Positions 50,030 to 61,300 of a stretch of DNA of 64,000 nucleotides are shown here, piece by piece. Every line of letters starts with the position of its first letter. Position 1 is the first letter of the stretch. Origin of the DNA: Marinoscillum sp. MHG1-6 (GTDB lineage Bacteria > Bacteroidota > Bacteroidia > Cytophagales > Cyclobacteriaceae); assembly GCF_024714475.1 (NCBI RefSeq), contig NZ_JAMZMI010000009.1:62001-126000 (forward strand), given 5' to 3'. A model generated the notes under the pieces. The model saw nothing but the letters and a program-made list of their open reading frames with translations, was not told the origin of the DNA and ran no database searches. A program made the position numbers and the translations under genes.

Positions 50030-53000
50030 CTACTCCTTAACAAACTTGATCGTTTGGATCTCGTCGTTAGTAGTTACCTTCAATACGTAAAGTCCTGGCT
50101 CAAAAGAACTTATATCAAACGCAGTACTACCTTTAACAGCTTCTGACAATAATAACTGTCCTGACAAGTTGATCAGTTTCACTTGTGCTGAACCATCAAT
50201 GGTTACGTTAATAATATCAACTGCAGGGTTCGGGTAAAGCGTTGCCAAATCAGCAACTGGTGTTAACCCAAGGGCTTCAACCACAGTCAGACTAACAGAA
50301 CCTGAAGCACCAGCACCATCGGCTGCTGTCGCTATGATATCAACCGCTCCAACTGCTACTCCTGTAACTAAACCATTTGCATCAACGGTTGCTTTTGACT
50401 CATCCGAAGATGACCACACCACTGATCCATCAGCTGCATCTCCAGGAGATGTGATTGCAGATAATTGCAGAGTTCCTCCAACAGAAACTTCTGTATCAGG
50501 TGCTGAAACTGTAACACTCGCCACTGCGACCGTCACTGTCACTGCATAGGTTCCAGTTACTCCTGAGCCATCGGTAGCGGCTGCAGTTACCATAACTGAA
50601 CCTGCGCTAATCGCAGTTAATAAACCATTTGCATCAATAGATGCCAACGCATCATTATCAACAGACCATGTCAATGTACTATCAGCTGCATCGTTGGGAC
50701 CCACATCTGCCATTAGTTGTAGAGTAGCTCCAGCAGCTACAGATGTACCTCCAGAGATGACAATTTCCGTCACCGCCTGATCTATTTGAAGGTTTAATGT
50801 TGCATTCAATCCATCCGCATCAGCTGTCGCGAATACTACTACACTACCTGAAGTAATCGGGTTCACCTGAATCGCATCATTACTGCTTTGAGTAAATGAG
50901 GCCACAGCAGGATTACTTACGCCCCATGTCAAACTACGATCAGAAGCATCAATTGGTAGAATGTTAGCTACAATATTGCTCACTCCGGCCGTATTGATTA
51001 ACGCAGCATCAGCAATCAACTGAATAAACTGAACAGGAATATACCTGTCTGAAATCTCCACTTCAATCTGGTCAGAAACTCCTTCAGCTTCATTATGAGC
51101 AATAACGAGAACTGTTCCTTTAGAAACCGCAGAGAAGGTCCCGGTTTTGGAATTGATGATCGCCTGACCACCAGTACCGTTGAAGTTATTTTGAACCATC
51201 CAGGTCACTGCAACATTCGCATCAGCCACAAACTCAATCACATCATCTTCAACTACATCAGTTGGTGCAGTAATGATAGAAATGAATGCCGGGATACCAT
51301 CCTGCAATGTCCATCTTGGGTCACCAAGTTGACCACCTTCTGTATCCGCTGTCAAAACAGCAGTATTCAATGGTGTATAGTTGATAGGTCCAAGGAACTC
51401 CGGATCATCCATGCTGATGTTGGCAGTTACCACATTCGATAACCTTTGGGCTGAATCAAGGTTATATGCCAGATTACCACTACCATCTACTCTTGATGAC
51501 TCAAAGTCATGGAAAACGTTGTTGGACAGATTCACTGTACCTACTTCTTCATTGATTCTGAACGGACGACTGTTTACGTGATCAAGCAGGCCACTCGCAA
51601 TGTTGTTGGTAAAGTTGAATGCTATTGATCCATCCTTACCATCATTCTGCTGGATGAATACATCACTGGCAGCATTATAGAAGGTGTTATGATCGATATA
51701 AACCGCTTGTCTCGTACTATCCCATGGGTTGCTGTTGTTGTTATCATTGTCATTGTAGAAGTTCTTGATGAAGCCCTTCACATTGGCAAATGTTGAATTA
51801 ACAATTGCAGTGGTATCAACGTGGTTCAACCTTGGATCCAATACGAAGTCACCCAGCATATCGTGGAAATAAACCCGATCAAGAATCACACTGTTGTATT
51901 GTTTTCTCTGATTTTTGTATAGCTGAACACCTCCGTTGAAGTCATAAGCCTCAACATTCTCCAACAATACATCATAGCCATTGTACCAGCCTCCCTGGTC
52001 AAATCTCAATACATAGGTACCTTTTTTACCATCTGTATCAGCTGGTGGCTCTCCGTCCAATATCATATTTCTCAATGTAATGCCGATAGAGTCCTCTTTG
52101 GCTCTGAAACCAGCATCGTACATGTAGATGATCGGAGGATTGTTTGCATCTGCTCCTTCTACTACGATCTCCTGGAAGATATCTATCGTTCCGTACACAT
52201 GGTACTCAGGCTCATTCAGGATGATCGGAACACCAGCAGTCCATAGACTTGGCGTCTCAATGAACGCTTCAAGATCTAAGTCCTGAGGCTCCAATCCTTT
52301 GTCCCATTCCTGATCTCCTAAAAGTCCAGCTGCATCATCCGCAGTGTAAACATCAAAGTTTTTAGGAGTGAAGTCTCCGCCATCTGCATCTGTGTATCTT
52401 GGATCATCAAAGCTGATGAACATCGTATCTACGTTAGATAGTCTTGCTGCTGAATCCAGGTTATAAGCCAGGTTGCCACTACCATCTACTCTCGATGATT
52501 CAAAGTTGTGGAAGACATTGTATTGGATACTTACCGTTCCTACTTCTTCATTGATTCTGAATGGACGGCTATTCACATCATCCAACAATCCACTCACAAT
52601 GTTGTTAGTGAATGTAAAATCCATTGATCCATCTTTACCATCATTCTGCTGAATGAAGACATCACTGGCAGCATTGTAGAACGTGTTGTGATCGATGAAT
52701 ACCGTCTGTGTCAGACTATCCCATGGATTGCTGTTGTTGTTATCATTGTCATTGTAGAAGTTCTTGATAAAGCCCTTCACATTGGCAAATGTTGAATTCG
52801 TAATGGAGGTGTTCTCAACCCAGCAAAGTCTTGGGTCCAAAACGAAGTCTCCTAACATGTCATGGAAGTATACATTATCCATAACCACACTGTTGTAGTG
52901 TTTTCTCTGGTTTTTGTACAACTGAATACCCCCGTTGAAGTCATAAGCCTCAACGTTCTCAATTAATATATCATAGTCATTGAACCAGCCTCCCTGGTCA

Positions 53001-55336
53001 AATCTCAACACATAAGTACCTTTTTTACCATCTGTATCAGCTGGTGGCTCTCCGTCCAGGATCATGTTTCTCAACGTGATACCGATAGAGTCTTCTTTGG
53101 CTCTGAAACCAGCATCGTACATGTAGATAATTGGAGGATTGTTAGCATCTGCTCCTTCTACTACGATCTCCTGGAAGATATCTATCGTTCCGTACACATG
53201 GTACTCAGGCTCATTCAGGATGATCGGAACACCAGCAGTCCATAGACTTGGCGTCTCAATAAATGTTTCAAGATCCAAATCCTGAGGTGCCAGTCCTTTG
53301 TCCCATCTTGGGTCTCCCAATAGTCCACCTGCATCATCAGCATCGTAAACATCAAAGTTTTTAGGTGTGAATTCTCCACCATCCGCATCCGTGTATCTTG
53401 GATCATCAAAGCTGATGAACATCGTATCTACGTTAGATAGTCTTGCTGCTGAATCCAGGTTATAAGCCAGGTTGCCACTACCATCTACTCTCGATGATTC
53501 AAAGTTGTGGAAGACATTGTATTGGATACTTACCGTTCCTACTTCTTCATTGATTCTGAATGGACGGCTATTCACATCATCCAACAATCCACTCACAATG
53601 TTGTTAGTGAATGTAAAATCCATTGATCCATCTTTACCATCATTCTGCTGAATGAAGACATCACTGGCAGCATTGTAGAACGTGTTGTGATCGATGAATA
53701 CCGTCTGTGTCAGACTATCCCATGGATTGCTGTTGTTGTTATCATTGTCATTGTAGAAGTTCTTGATAAAGCCCTTCACATTGGCAAATGTTGAATTCGT
53801 AATGGAGGTGTTCTCAACCCAGCAAAGTCTTGGGTCCAAAACGAAGTCTCCTAACATGTCATGGAAGTATACATTATCCATAACCACACTGTTGTAGTGT
53901 TTTCTCTGGTTTTTGTACAACTGAATACCCCCGTTGAAGTCATAAGCCTCAACGTTCTCAATTAATATATCATAGTCATTGAACCAGCCTCCCTGGTCAA
54001 ATCTCAATACATAGGTACCTTTTTTACCATCTGTATCAGCTGGTGGCTCTCCGTCCAGGATCATGTTTCTCAACGTGATACCAATGGAGTCCTCTTTGGC
54101 TCTGAAACCAGCATCGTACATGTAGATGATCGGAGGATTATTAGCATCTGCTCCTTCTACCACGATCTCCTGGTAGATGTCAATTGTTCCGAACACATGG
54201 TACTCAGGCTCAGTCAAAAGAATAGTTTCTCCCGGAGACCATAAGCTGGTATCTTCAATGAAAGCTTCAAGATCTTTCACGCTACTTGCACTTTGGCTCC
54301 ATTCCGGATCTCCGATAGTTAAGGTTGTGTAAAAAGCTCCGTTATCAGGATTGGTATAACCAGGATCATTTTTATCAATAGCGGTCAAAGTCACATTCGC
54401 CTGAAGAGCAGCAGTATCAAGATTCCACTTGCTGTTATCTCTTAGAGATGTGAAGTTATGCACGACACTGTTGTCAAAAGTGAATGTTCCTGCATCAGCG
54501 TTAATCAAGAATGGTCGCGAAAAATCAGGGTCAATAACCGTACTTACAATATTGGAATTGAAGTCTAATGTAACCGAGTTGTCATTCGGGTCATTGATTT
54601 GGATCAAAGCTCCTCCATTTCCTCCTACCTTGTAGAAGGTATTGTTTTCGACTAAGAAGTTCTGTTCCTGAAATAGATGAGCACCAGTTCCATCCTTATT
54701 GAAGTATGGGTTCTTTAAAAATCCAAAAACATTAGCGAAAGTTGAATTAGTTACTGAAAGCTCTTTTACCACATTAAGGAATGGATCTACCGCAAACTGG
54801 TTCGCCATATCATGGAAATAGACATTGTCCAGCGTCAACGACTCATAATATCCATTTTTGTTCTTGTAAAGCTGAATACCCCCTTGAAAATCCCATGCTT
54901 CGACATTTTCAAGTGTGACATTCTTAAAGTATTTCCAATCAAACTGATCAAATCTAAGTACATACGGAGCATACTTTCCATCATTAGGATCATATCCATC
55001 CATACGAAGATTCTTCAAGGTTATATCAATACTATCTTCTTTTGCTCTGAATCCATTGTCATAACAATACAACAAAGGAGCTTCCGGAAGACTTGGATCT
55101 CCGACGATAGTTACATCCTGAAAGAAGTCGACTGTACCATTTAAGGTATATTCCTCATCAATCAATAAAATGACATCACCAGGTTGCCATTTAGTTATAT
55201 CCTCTATGAAGGATTCTAAATAAGGCACACCTTGGACCGTACTAGGCACCCGGTGAACCTGCTGCGCATTCGTTTTCGCAAGTAGTCCCAAAAGGACACC
55301 GGCAAAAAGAATCGAACGTAAAATTCCAGATTTCAT
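50030..55336 (-). CDS. Giant secreted protein: four beta-helix repeat units, Ig-like domains and T9SS tail
   Basis: This 1768-residue protein has a signal peptide (to TNAQ, about residue 25). Four units of about 333 residues follow (roughly 39-350, 352-686, 686-1019, 1020-1345). Each has the order EAFIE, GTIDI, YDAGFRAKEDSI, LRFDQ, NVYFHDM, NSTFANV, HNTFYNA, FTNNI and LGDPRW, resembling DUF4957/DUF5123 beta-helix modules of Bacteroidota polysaccharide loci. About four Ig-like/Big_2 domains (1350-1685) and a type A T9SS tail (LYPNPAVDIINV, PGLYVLKV) end it. The units are Asn/Asp rich. It may bind or cut pectin at the surface; no catalytic residues can be named. Units 2 and 3 are nearly identical in DNA. 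Confidence 0.75.
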   Translation of the reverse strand: MKSGILRSILFAGVLLGLLAKTNAQQVHRVPSTVQGVPYLESFIEDITKWQPGDVILLIDEEYTLNGTVDFFQDVTIVGDPSLPEAPLLYCYDNGFRAKEDSIDITLKNLRMDGYDPNDGKYAPYVLRFDQFDWKYFKNVTLENVEAWDFQGGIQLYKNKNGYYESLTLDNVYFHDMANQFAVDPFLNVVKELSVTNSTFANVFGFLKNPYFNKDGTGAHLFQEQNFLVENNTFYKVGGNGGALIQINDPNDNSVTLDFNSNIVSTVIDPDFSRPFLINADAGTFTFDNSVVHNFTSLRDNSKWNLDTAALQANVTLTAIDKNDPGYTNPDNGAFYTTLTIGDPEWSQSASSVKDLEAFIEDTSLWSPGETILLTEPEYHVFGTIDIYQEIVVEGADANNPPIIYMYDAGFRAKEDSIGITLRNMILDGEPPADTDGKKGTYVLRFDQGGWFNDYDILIENVEAYDFNGGIQLYKNQRKHYNSVVMDNVYFHDMLGDFVLDPRLCWVENTSITNSTFANVKGFIKNFYNDNDNNNSNPWDSLTQTVFIDHNTFYNAASDVFIQQNDGKDGSMDFTFTNNIVSGLLDDVNSRPFRINEEVGTVSIQYNVFHNFESSRVDGSGNLAYNLDSAARLSNVDTMFISFDDPRYTDADGGEFTPKNFDVYDADDAGGLLGDPRWDKGLAPQDLDLETFIETPSLWTAGVPIILNEPEYHVYGTIDIFQEIVVEGADANNPPIIYMYDAGFRAKEDSIGITLRNMILDGEPPADTDGKKGTYVLRFDQGGWFNDYDILIENVEAYDFNGGIQLYKNQRKHYNSVVMDNVYFHDMLGDFVLDPRLCWVENTSITNSTFANVKGFIKNFYNDNDNNNSNPWDSLTQTVFIDHNTFYNAASDVFIQQNDGKDGSMDFTFTNNIVSGLLDDVNSRPFRINEEVGTVSIQYNVFHNFESSRVDGSGNLAYNLDSAARLSNVDTMFISFDDPRYTDADGGDFTPKNFDVYTADDAAGLLGDQEWDKGLEPQDLDLEAFIETPSLWTAGVPIILNEPEYHVYGTIDIFQEIVVEGADANNPPIIYMYDAGFRAKEDSIGITLRNMILDGEPPADTDGKKGTYVLRFDQGGWYNGYDVLLENVEAYDFNGGVQLYKNQRKQYNSVILDRVYFHDMLGDFVLDPRLNHVDTTAIVNSTFANVKGFIKNFYNDNDNNNSNPWDSTRQAVYIDHNTFYNAASDVFIQQNDGKDGSIAFNFTNNIASGLLDHVNSRPFRINEEVGTVNLSNNVFHDFESSRVDGSGNLAYNLDSAQRLSNVVTANISMDDPEFLGPINYTPLNTAVLTADTEGGQLGDPRWTLQDGIPAFISIITAPTDVVEDDVIEFVADANVAVTWMVQNNFNGTGGQAIINSKTGTFSAVSKGTVLVIAHNEAEGVSDQIEVEISDRYIPVQFIQLIADAALINTAGVSNIVANILPIDASDRSLTWGVSNPAVASFTQSSNDAIQVNPITSGSVVVFATADADGLNATLNLQIDQAVTEIVISGGTSVAAGATLQLMADVGPNDAADSTLTWSVDNDALASIDANGLLTAISAGSVMVTAAATDGSGVTGTYAVTVTVAVASVTVSAPDTEVSVGGTLQLSAITSPGDAADGSVVWSSSDESKATVDANGLVTGVAVGAVDIIATAADGAGASGSVSLTVVEALGLTPVADLATLYPNPAVDIINVTIDGSAQVKLINLSGQLLLSEAVKGSTAFDISSFEPGLYVLKVTTNDEIQTIKFVKE
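52392..53008 (-). repeat. 617-bp perfect internal repeat, copy A (giant gene, unit 3 region)
   Basis: By eye these 617 bases are identical to 53391-54007, at an offset of exactly 999 bases (333 codons). The first mismatches are at 52391 and 53009. Outside the block the units drop to partial identity, so a recent duplication or gene conversion, or an assembly problem, is indicated. Confidence 0.85.
53391..54007 (-). repeat. 617-bp perfect internal repeat, copy B (giant gene, unit 2 region)
   Basis: This is the second copy of the block at 52392-53008, in direct orientation and in the same reading frame. The corresponding stretch of unit 4 (from about 51393) keeps the 999-base spacing but differs at many synonymous sites. 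Confidence 0.85.
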
Positions 55337-55383
55337 AATTCTCGGTTTAGTTGTTTAGTTGAGTATTAACTTATTAAAGGGTA

Positions 55384-55415
55384 ACAGATGAATGGGTTTT
55401 CACTCATTCATCTGT
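55384..55415 (-). repeat. Hairpin between the T9SS-tailed unknown and the giant gene
   Basis: ACAGATGAATG pairs with CATTCATCTGT (11 bp, ten-base loop) four bases after the upstream stop. No T run follows on the minus strand, so it may be an attenuator or an RNA-processing/stability element setting susCD above the giant gene. Confidence 0.6.
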
Positions 55416-55419
55416 GGTA

Positions 55420-56460
55420 TTATTTTATAAAGACTTTCTCCGCAAAACCACTCTCAGTTTTGATGATAAACAAGCCTTTACTGCTTGGTATTTTCACATT
55501 ATTTCCTGTGCCAACGAGTGCACCTGAAAGCCTGTAAACGTAGAGCTTCTCATTACACAGAGACTCAAATTCTCCATTCACAATTCTGTATGGTGCTTGT
55601 GTAAGATCTACTGAAGTTGCAAGTGCTGTTGTGTCTCCTGGTCCACCTGAAGATGGGACTACTGTCTGAGCCTCAATCGTCATTTCCCAAATCTTCAAAC
55701 GCTCTCCATCAATTTTTGATCGGTCCAAATCAGGGAAGGAAACAATTCTTAACATGATTGAATCAGCACTTTCGGAAATGGCTTTGATCGCATCAAAATC
55801 CGAATTACCAGAAGTATAAGTATGGATATCTCCACCCTGATTAGTCATTTTCTGAATGATAAATGCGTCAGCTAATGCATCCCCTCCAGGGATTTCAGAA
55901 TAATCTAAATAACTCCACACCTGACCGTCACGAGATATTTCTATTAAAAAGAAAATGTCACGACCTCCGTTGATAGAAACATCAGTACTTGCTTTTACCG
56001 TCAATGATTTGATGTTAGAGAATGCAGGACTTTGGATATAACCAAATGTCATGTCTGCAGAATCGAGTTTTTTTAGCTTAGTTATTTGAATTATACTTTC
56101 AGATGTAGGCCAATCACTTACAGGTTGAGTCCCCTTAATAGTAGATCCCGCTGCAACCGATATTTCATCATCTTGGCAATCATTGAAAATGATCACATTT
56201 TCATAGGTCCAACCGTTTTGAATGCCAGTTTCATTGTGACTTGCATCACCATAAGCATCCTCACAGCCATCATAGTGTTCTGGTATACCATCATTCCCCA
56301 CTTTATCAACATCAGCACCCGACACATAGTACCCATCTTCATGCGGCACAAAGTTGTCCGGGTTCAGAATTATGGTGGTGTCGGTTTGCGCAAACGTTAT
56401 ACTAGATATTGCTAAAAATATCAGGCTCAATAAAAATTGTAAAGTTCGAGTTTTCATCAT
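55420..56460 (-). CDS. Secreted protein of unknown function with T9SS-like tail, SusCD-linked
   Basis: The 346 residues have a signal peptide (to TFAQ, about residue 25). The N-terminal region contains DNFVPHEDGYYVSGADVD and CEDAYGDASHN, then a beta-rich domain (IKSLTVKASTDVSINGGRDIFFLIEISRDG split by turns). The last 50 residues resemble a sorting tail (LYVYRLSGALVG, GLFIIKTESGFAEKVFIK). It lies directly after susD, the place where surface glycan-binding proteins are usually encoded, but most of those are lipoproteins rather than T9SS cargo. I do not recognise the family. A carbohydrate-binding role is inferred from position only. Confidence 0.6.
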   Translation of the reverse strand: MMKTRTLQFLLSLIFLAISSITFAQTDTTIILNPDNFVPHEDGYYVSGADVDKVGNDGIPEHYDGCEDAYGDASHNETGIQNGWTYENVIIFNDCQDDEISVAAGSTIKGTQPVSDWPTSESIIQITKLKKLDSADMTFGYIQSPAFSNIKSLTVKASTDVSINGGRDIFFLIEISRDGQVWSYLDYSEIPGGDALADAFIIQKMTNQGGDIHTYTSGNSDFDAIKAISESADSIMLRIVSFPDLDRSKIDGERLKIWEMTIEAQTVVPSSGGPGDTTALATSVDLTQAPYRIVNGEFESLCNEKLYVYRLSGALVGTGNNVKIPSSKGLFIIKTESGFAEKVFIK

Positions 56461-56496
56461 ATTGTAGTTTTAAGGGTATTGCTATTCATTGTTTTC

Positions 56497-58341
56497 TTAT
56501 TCGACTAAAGGATCAAAATCTCCATCCAACCAATCCCTTGTCTGAATCAAATTCTCATTTCTTACAGTCGCATTTGTTGGCAAATAGTAGAAATTATACT
56601 TTGGCTGTAAATAATTGATCTGACTGGTTTCGTTATCCTTATACTCCAGGGAATACTTGAAATAAAGGCCTGGGTTAACCGGATTGCTCCAGTCCACGGT
56701 ATCCTGAATATTTGCTTCAAAATATCCCACGGCTGCAACCATTTTGTTTATCCCATTAGGAATGGTGTCCAGATCCGGATTGATCGTACTGATATAGGCC
56801 GTATCAACTTCAGTGAGTATTCCTGTTCTTCTGGATCCGTTGATACCATTTCCCACCGCACTCAATCCATTAATAAACATGTTTCTTCGTCGCAGGTCAA
56901 AATGCCTTTTATTCTCAAAGCACAACTCGATTCTGCGTTCGTTCATTATCAACGCTCGAAGCGTCGCTTTGTCAGTACCATTCAGCGTCAATCCATAATC
57001 ATTGGCACCCATTTCAATACCGGCTCTTTGTCTTATTCTGCGCAGCTGATCAAGGGCTATTGATGTTTCTCCAACCTCATTGGCACATTCAGCTAAATTC
57101 AATAACACTTCGGCAAATCGAATTTCAATCCAGTCTGTCCCAACAGCGTTCGACTCTGTTTTTGGAATGCTGGTATTTACATTCTTACGTAAGTAAAAAC
57201 CCGTATTGGGTAGCCTTCCTCCCTCTTGGGAATTATATTGGTAGGTCCATTGGTAGTCGTCAGCTCGTCCGGAAAACTTCCACTCGGATCCATTGTAAGC
57301 TACAATATTATAAAACCTTGGATCCCTATCAACCCAATACTCAGCTGAGTCATAACCAGCACCTTGAGTAGCCGGCGAACCATCTTTCATTGTAAAAGCT
57401 TTTACAAAATCCCAGGTAGGGGTGCCATTTCCTTGATAGGTATTAGCAACAGAGAAAGGCCTTACAGAGTTGTCATATCCATGAGAACGCAAGCCAACGG
57501 TAAACTTTGTAAATAAAATGGCCTCTTCATTATCTTCATTGATGAAAATATTAGCATAATCCGGATATAAATCATGCCCGGCCGCTTCAGCTATATCTTT
57601 TGCCTCAAGGTTTGCCTGATAGGCTTCTTGCCATCTTGCGCTGATTCCATCCACGCTATTTTCCCCATTAGGGTCAAACTGCGGACTGGCATAAAACATC
57701 AAAACCCTGCCTTTTAGTGCCGCTGCCGCTGAGGCGGTGATTCTTCCAAATTCCATTGATTTACTACTCAAAAGCTCAATGGATTTATCTAAATCAGCTA
57801 CGATAAAATCTACACACTCCTTGGCAGATGACCTGGGGAAAGAATTTCCAGCAGCACCGTCATTCACATCCAATATTCTATCTATAATAGGGACTCCTCC
57901 GTAATACAATACCAAATCCCAATACACATAGGCTCGCAGAAAATAGGCTTGTCCCAAAAGCTCTTCCTTATAGACTTCTTCAAGATTTCCATCAAGCACA
58001 CCATTAATGAAAAGTATAATGTTCCGAATATTGGCAAAGGTCGTGACGTTATAAGCTCCAGGTGTATCATCTGTCCCTTCTACCGGATCAAGTAACATAC
58101 CCGTCATGTATTGTCCTCCACCAGTCCCATCAGTAGTCAAATCTGCATTCCGAAGCATATCGAACCTGGGTGGCAAAACAGATAAGTATAGTCTGTTTAA
58201 ATACATTACAGCCAGCCCATCATCATTAAATAACAATACCTCATCAACTGCGGACTGATCCTCCGTATCAAGCACCTGATTACATGAGTTGATTGAAAGC
58301 GTAATAAAAACAGCAATAAGTATTTTACTGAAATGTCTCAT
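56497..58341 (-). CDS. SusD/RagB-family glycan-binding lipoprotein
   Basis: This 614-residue lipoprotein (lipobox SINSC, Cys20) has the TPR-rich SusD fold: LFNDDGLAVMYLNRLYLSV, YFLRAYVYWDLVLYYGGVPI, AAAALKGRVLMFYA, VLLNLAECANEVG and the C-terminal NERRIELCFENKRHFDLRR. It caps its SusC partner at the surface and passes oligosaccharides to it. The gene lies six bases after susC. The substrate is inferred to be a pectic oligosaccharide from the surrounding lyases and GH genes. Confidence 0.93.
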   Translation of the reverse strand: MRHFSKILIAVFITLSINSCNQVLDTEDQSAVDEVLLFNDDGLAVMYLNRLYLSVLPPRFDMLRNADLTTDGTGGGQYMTGMLLDPVEGTDDTPGAYNVTTFANIRNIILFINGVLDGNLEEVYKEELLGQAYFLRAYVYWDLVLYYGGVPIIDRILDVNDGAAGNSFPRSSAKECVDFIVADLDKSIELLSSKSMEFGRITASAAAALKGRVLMFYASPQFDPNGENSVDGISARWQEAYQANLEAKDIAEAAGHDLYPDYANIFINEDNEEAILFTKFTVGLRSHGYDNSVRPFSVANTYQGNGTPTWDFVKAFTMKDGSPATQGAGYDSAEYWVDRDPRFYNIVAYNGSEWKFSGRADDYQWTYQYNSQEGGRLPNTGFYLRKNVNTSIPKTESNAVGTDWIEIRFAEVLLNLAECANEVGETSIALDQLRRIRQRAGIEMGANDYGLTLNGTDKATLRALIMNERRIELCFENKRHFDLRRRNMFINGLSAVGNGINGSRRTGILTEVDTAYISTINPDLDTIPNGINKMVAAVGYFEANIQDTVDWSNPVNPGLYFKYSLEYKDNETSQINYLQPKYNFYYLPTNATVRNENLIQTRDWLDGDFDPLVE

Positions 58342-58347
58342 ATTCTA

Positions 58348-61300
58348 CTAAAGTGAAAAGCTTGTTCCTATGTTAAACGTTCTAACCAAAGGGTAATCAT
58401 AACCTTCGCTAACAACTGGATCTTTGTAGTCGAAAGGACTGACGATTGTCCATACATTCGTCACAGAAACATAGAATTTCCATGAATTCAGTTTAAGTCT
58501 GTTTGAAATCGGTTTAGGCATTTGATAAGAGAAATTCAGGAAGTTGAGTCTTAGAGTATGCCCATCTCTCATCCAGAATGTGGAGTGCTCTCCTTCATAC
58601 CCATACCCATAGGGACGCGGAAGTTTTGCATCTGTATTTTCCTCTGTCCAATAATCACTCCACCAGGAATAAACATTCTCATCAACCTCAGGTAGGGCCT
58701 GCTCATTTTTTGTAATAAATACCTTATGACCAAATACTCCTCCAAAAGAACCTGATACCTTAAAACCCTTCCATGACGCCCCAAGCGTAAACCCATAACT
58801 ATATGGTGCATCCGTATATTTGGCAATAATTCCTCTATCATTTCCATCAATAATTCCATCTGGCTCACGGCTATAATCCGGGCCACCCACATCTTCATAA
58901 TAAATCATTCCCGGAGTCAGTGGTTTACCATCGACCAACAAGAAACCATTTGCATCTCTCGGCTGGTTAGGATACATCTGTTCTACCTCGGCAAGGTGCT
59001 CTGCATCACGGATGATGCCCAATGCAAAGTATCCAGGTTGGTTACTATCCGGATTTTTTCTCTCATCAACCCAGGTGCCTAATACGGCAGGGTTTTGATA
59101 CAATTTGACAGGTCTACTCTTTCTAGTGCTGAAGTTGGCGTCAAAAGAGTATCCAAAATCCTGACCAACCTTTTCTGACCAACCAAGCATGAATTCTACA
59201 CCAGTTGAATATGAAACTTTGTAATTTTCAAATGGAGGCTTGTCATTCCCAAGAACAAACGGATAGGTTCTATCCCGATCAAAAGCATCGTATGTTTTGT
59301 TGTAATAATATTCAAAAGTATAGCTCAGTCTATTATCTAAAACTCGTGCATCAAGCCCGACGTTCAGGTTTCTAACTTTAGCCCATGTTCGTGATGGCAC
59401 CGTAAATCCATTCAGTCTGGGTTGAGCTGTATTAGAAAGGGATCCATTGCCTGTTCCGAAAATCGGACCATTAGCTTGCGCTTCCGGTATAAATGCCGTT
59501 CTGTGTTCATAAGGTCTGGTATTATCATTTCCGACAATACCAACGGAGGTTCTGATCTTTAAGAAATCTATGAAACCGACATTATCACGTAGAAACGACT
59601 CCTCGCTAATGACCCAACCCAATGAAACAGAAGGAAAGAATCCAAAACGCTCAGATTTAGCAAATTTGCTGGAGGCCTCTCCTCTGAAGGCTGACTCAAA
59701 AAGATATTTTCCATCATAGTCGTAGTTTAACCTACCAATTAAACCCCAACGGCCAGTCTGATCGTAATCACCTCTATTTGTTATATTATTTGCTGAATAA
59801 GCCCATACATAGGGATAACCGTCGACTAAGGCTCCGGTTTGGTTGAAAGATAAACTACGTGATTGTCCGTCGGCCTGCTCATATACCAATAATGCGTTCA
59901 AATTATGTTTACCAAAGTTGTTGGCATATGATATGGAGGTATTCAATTGATAATTCACACCTTTGCCCCAACTTTCGGACAAAATCGCAGGAACATTTAT
60001 AGTCCTGGGATCATTTGCGGAAAGCGTCTCCTCAAAAAGCAACTTGTTATTGTTAGTTCCTGCAATTCTTTCCAAAGAATAAACCTCATAAGCCGTTGTA
60101 TGATTGGAACCTGTAGAAGTATTTAAGTTGTATGAGAATCGTGTGTTGAGTTTAAGACCTTTTACAAAGGGAACATCATAAGTCAGACTTGTATTAATAT
60201 TAGTATTATTACTAACACTAAATCGCTCACTACCAGACTCCAACAACCCATAAGGGTTGTTAGCATAACCTATATCTACGGGTTTTCCATCCATTATAGC
60301 AGGAACCCATTTTGGTGCGGTTAAAGGTGTTTTAAACCATCCTGTCAACCTACCGTCATCTCCCTGTACATAAGGAACTTTTCTGGTCCCTTCGTTAAAA
60401 CTCATCCCAATATTAAACAATAGGTCTTTGGTTAGATCAGCCTCAATATTTGATCTCAAACCATATCTTCTGTACCACAGGTTATCAAAATTCCCTGTCT
60501 CGTAGTAATAGTTTCCGCCAACGAAATATCGTACTCTTTCAGAACCACCAGAAACATTCAGTGTATGTCTATTCGTAATAGCGGCTTTAAACAAATCATC
60601 CAACCAATCGTAATCCCTGGTTTTGATCAATTCCAATTCTTCTTCTGTAAACAAATCGCTTGCTCTCGGAGGACGACCACCAGGAAGGTTTCCCTCGCCA
60701 ATTGCGATATCATTCAACATGGAGGCATGTTCATAACCGGAAAGCATTTTAGGAATCTGAGTAGGTTGCCCAACTCCAACTGAACCTGAATAATTCACTA
60801 CAGTCTTGCCTGCCTTGCCCCTTTTGGTTTTAACCACCACTACTCCACCTGCAGCTCGGGCACCATAAACCGCAGCGGCTGCATCTTTTAGGATTGAAAT
60901 ACTTTCTATTTCGGAAGGGTCTAGTCTATTAAACATTTCATCTCCAGAAGGTCCTGTGCCGTCCTGTTCATTAGTGTAAATGACCCCATCAATTACATAT
61001 AATACCTGTCTTTGAATATTTCCAGATGCATCTTCCCCTCTAATGATCAATGGTGATGGTACACCGGGAGCACCAGTACCATTTCGACTTACTTGGACAC
61101 CGGCTAGCTTACCAACTAATGTCTGAGCCAAATTACCTGTAGGAATATCTTCTAATTCATCAGGTTTTACAGAGACAATTGCGCCAGTCAAATTAGCTTT
61201 CTTCTGCTCGCCATAACCTACGATAACAACCTCATCCAGGGACTCAACGTCCAGGGGCATCGTTACATTTACTTCAGTTTTACCGGAAACCGGAACCTCT

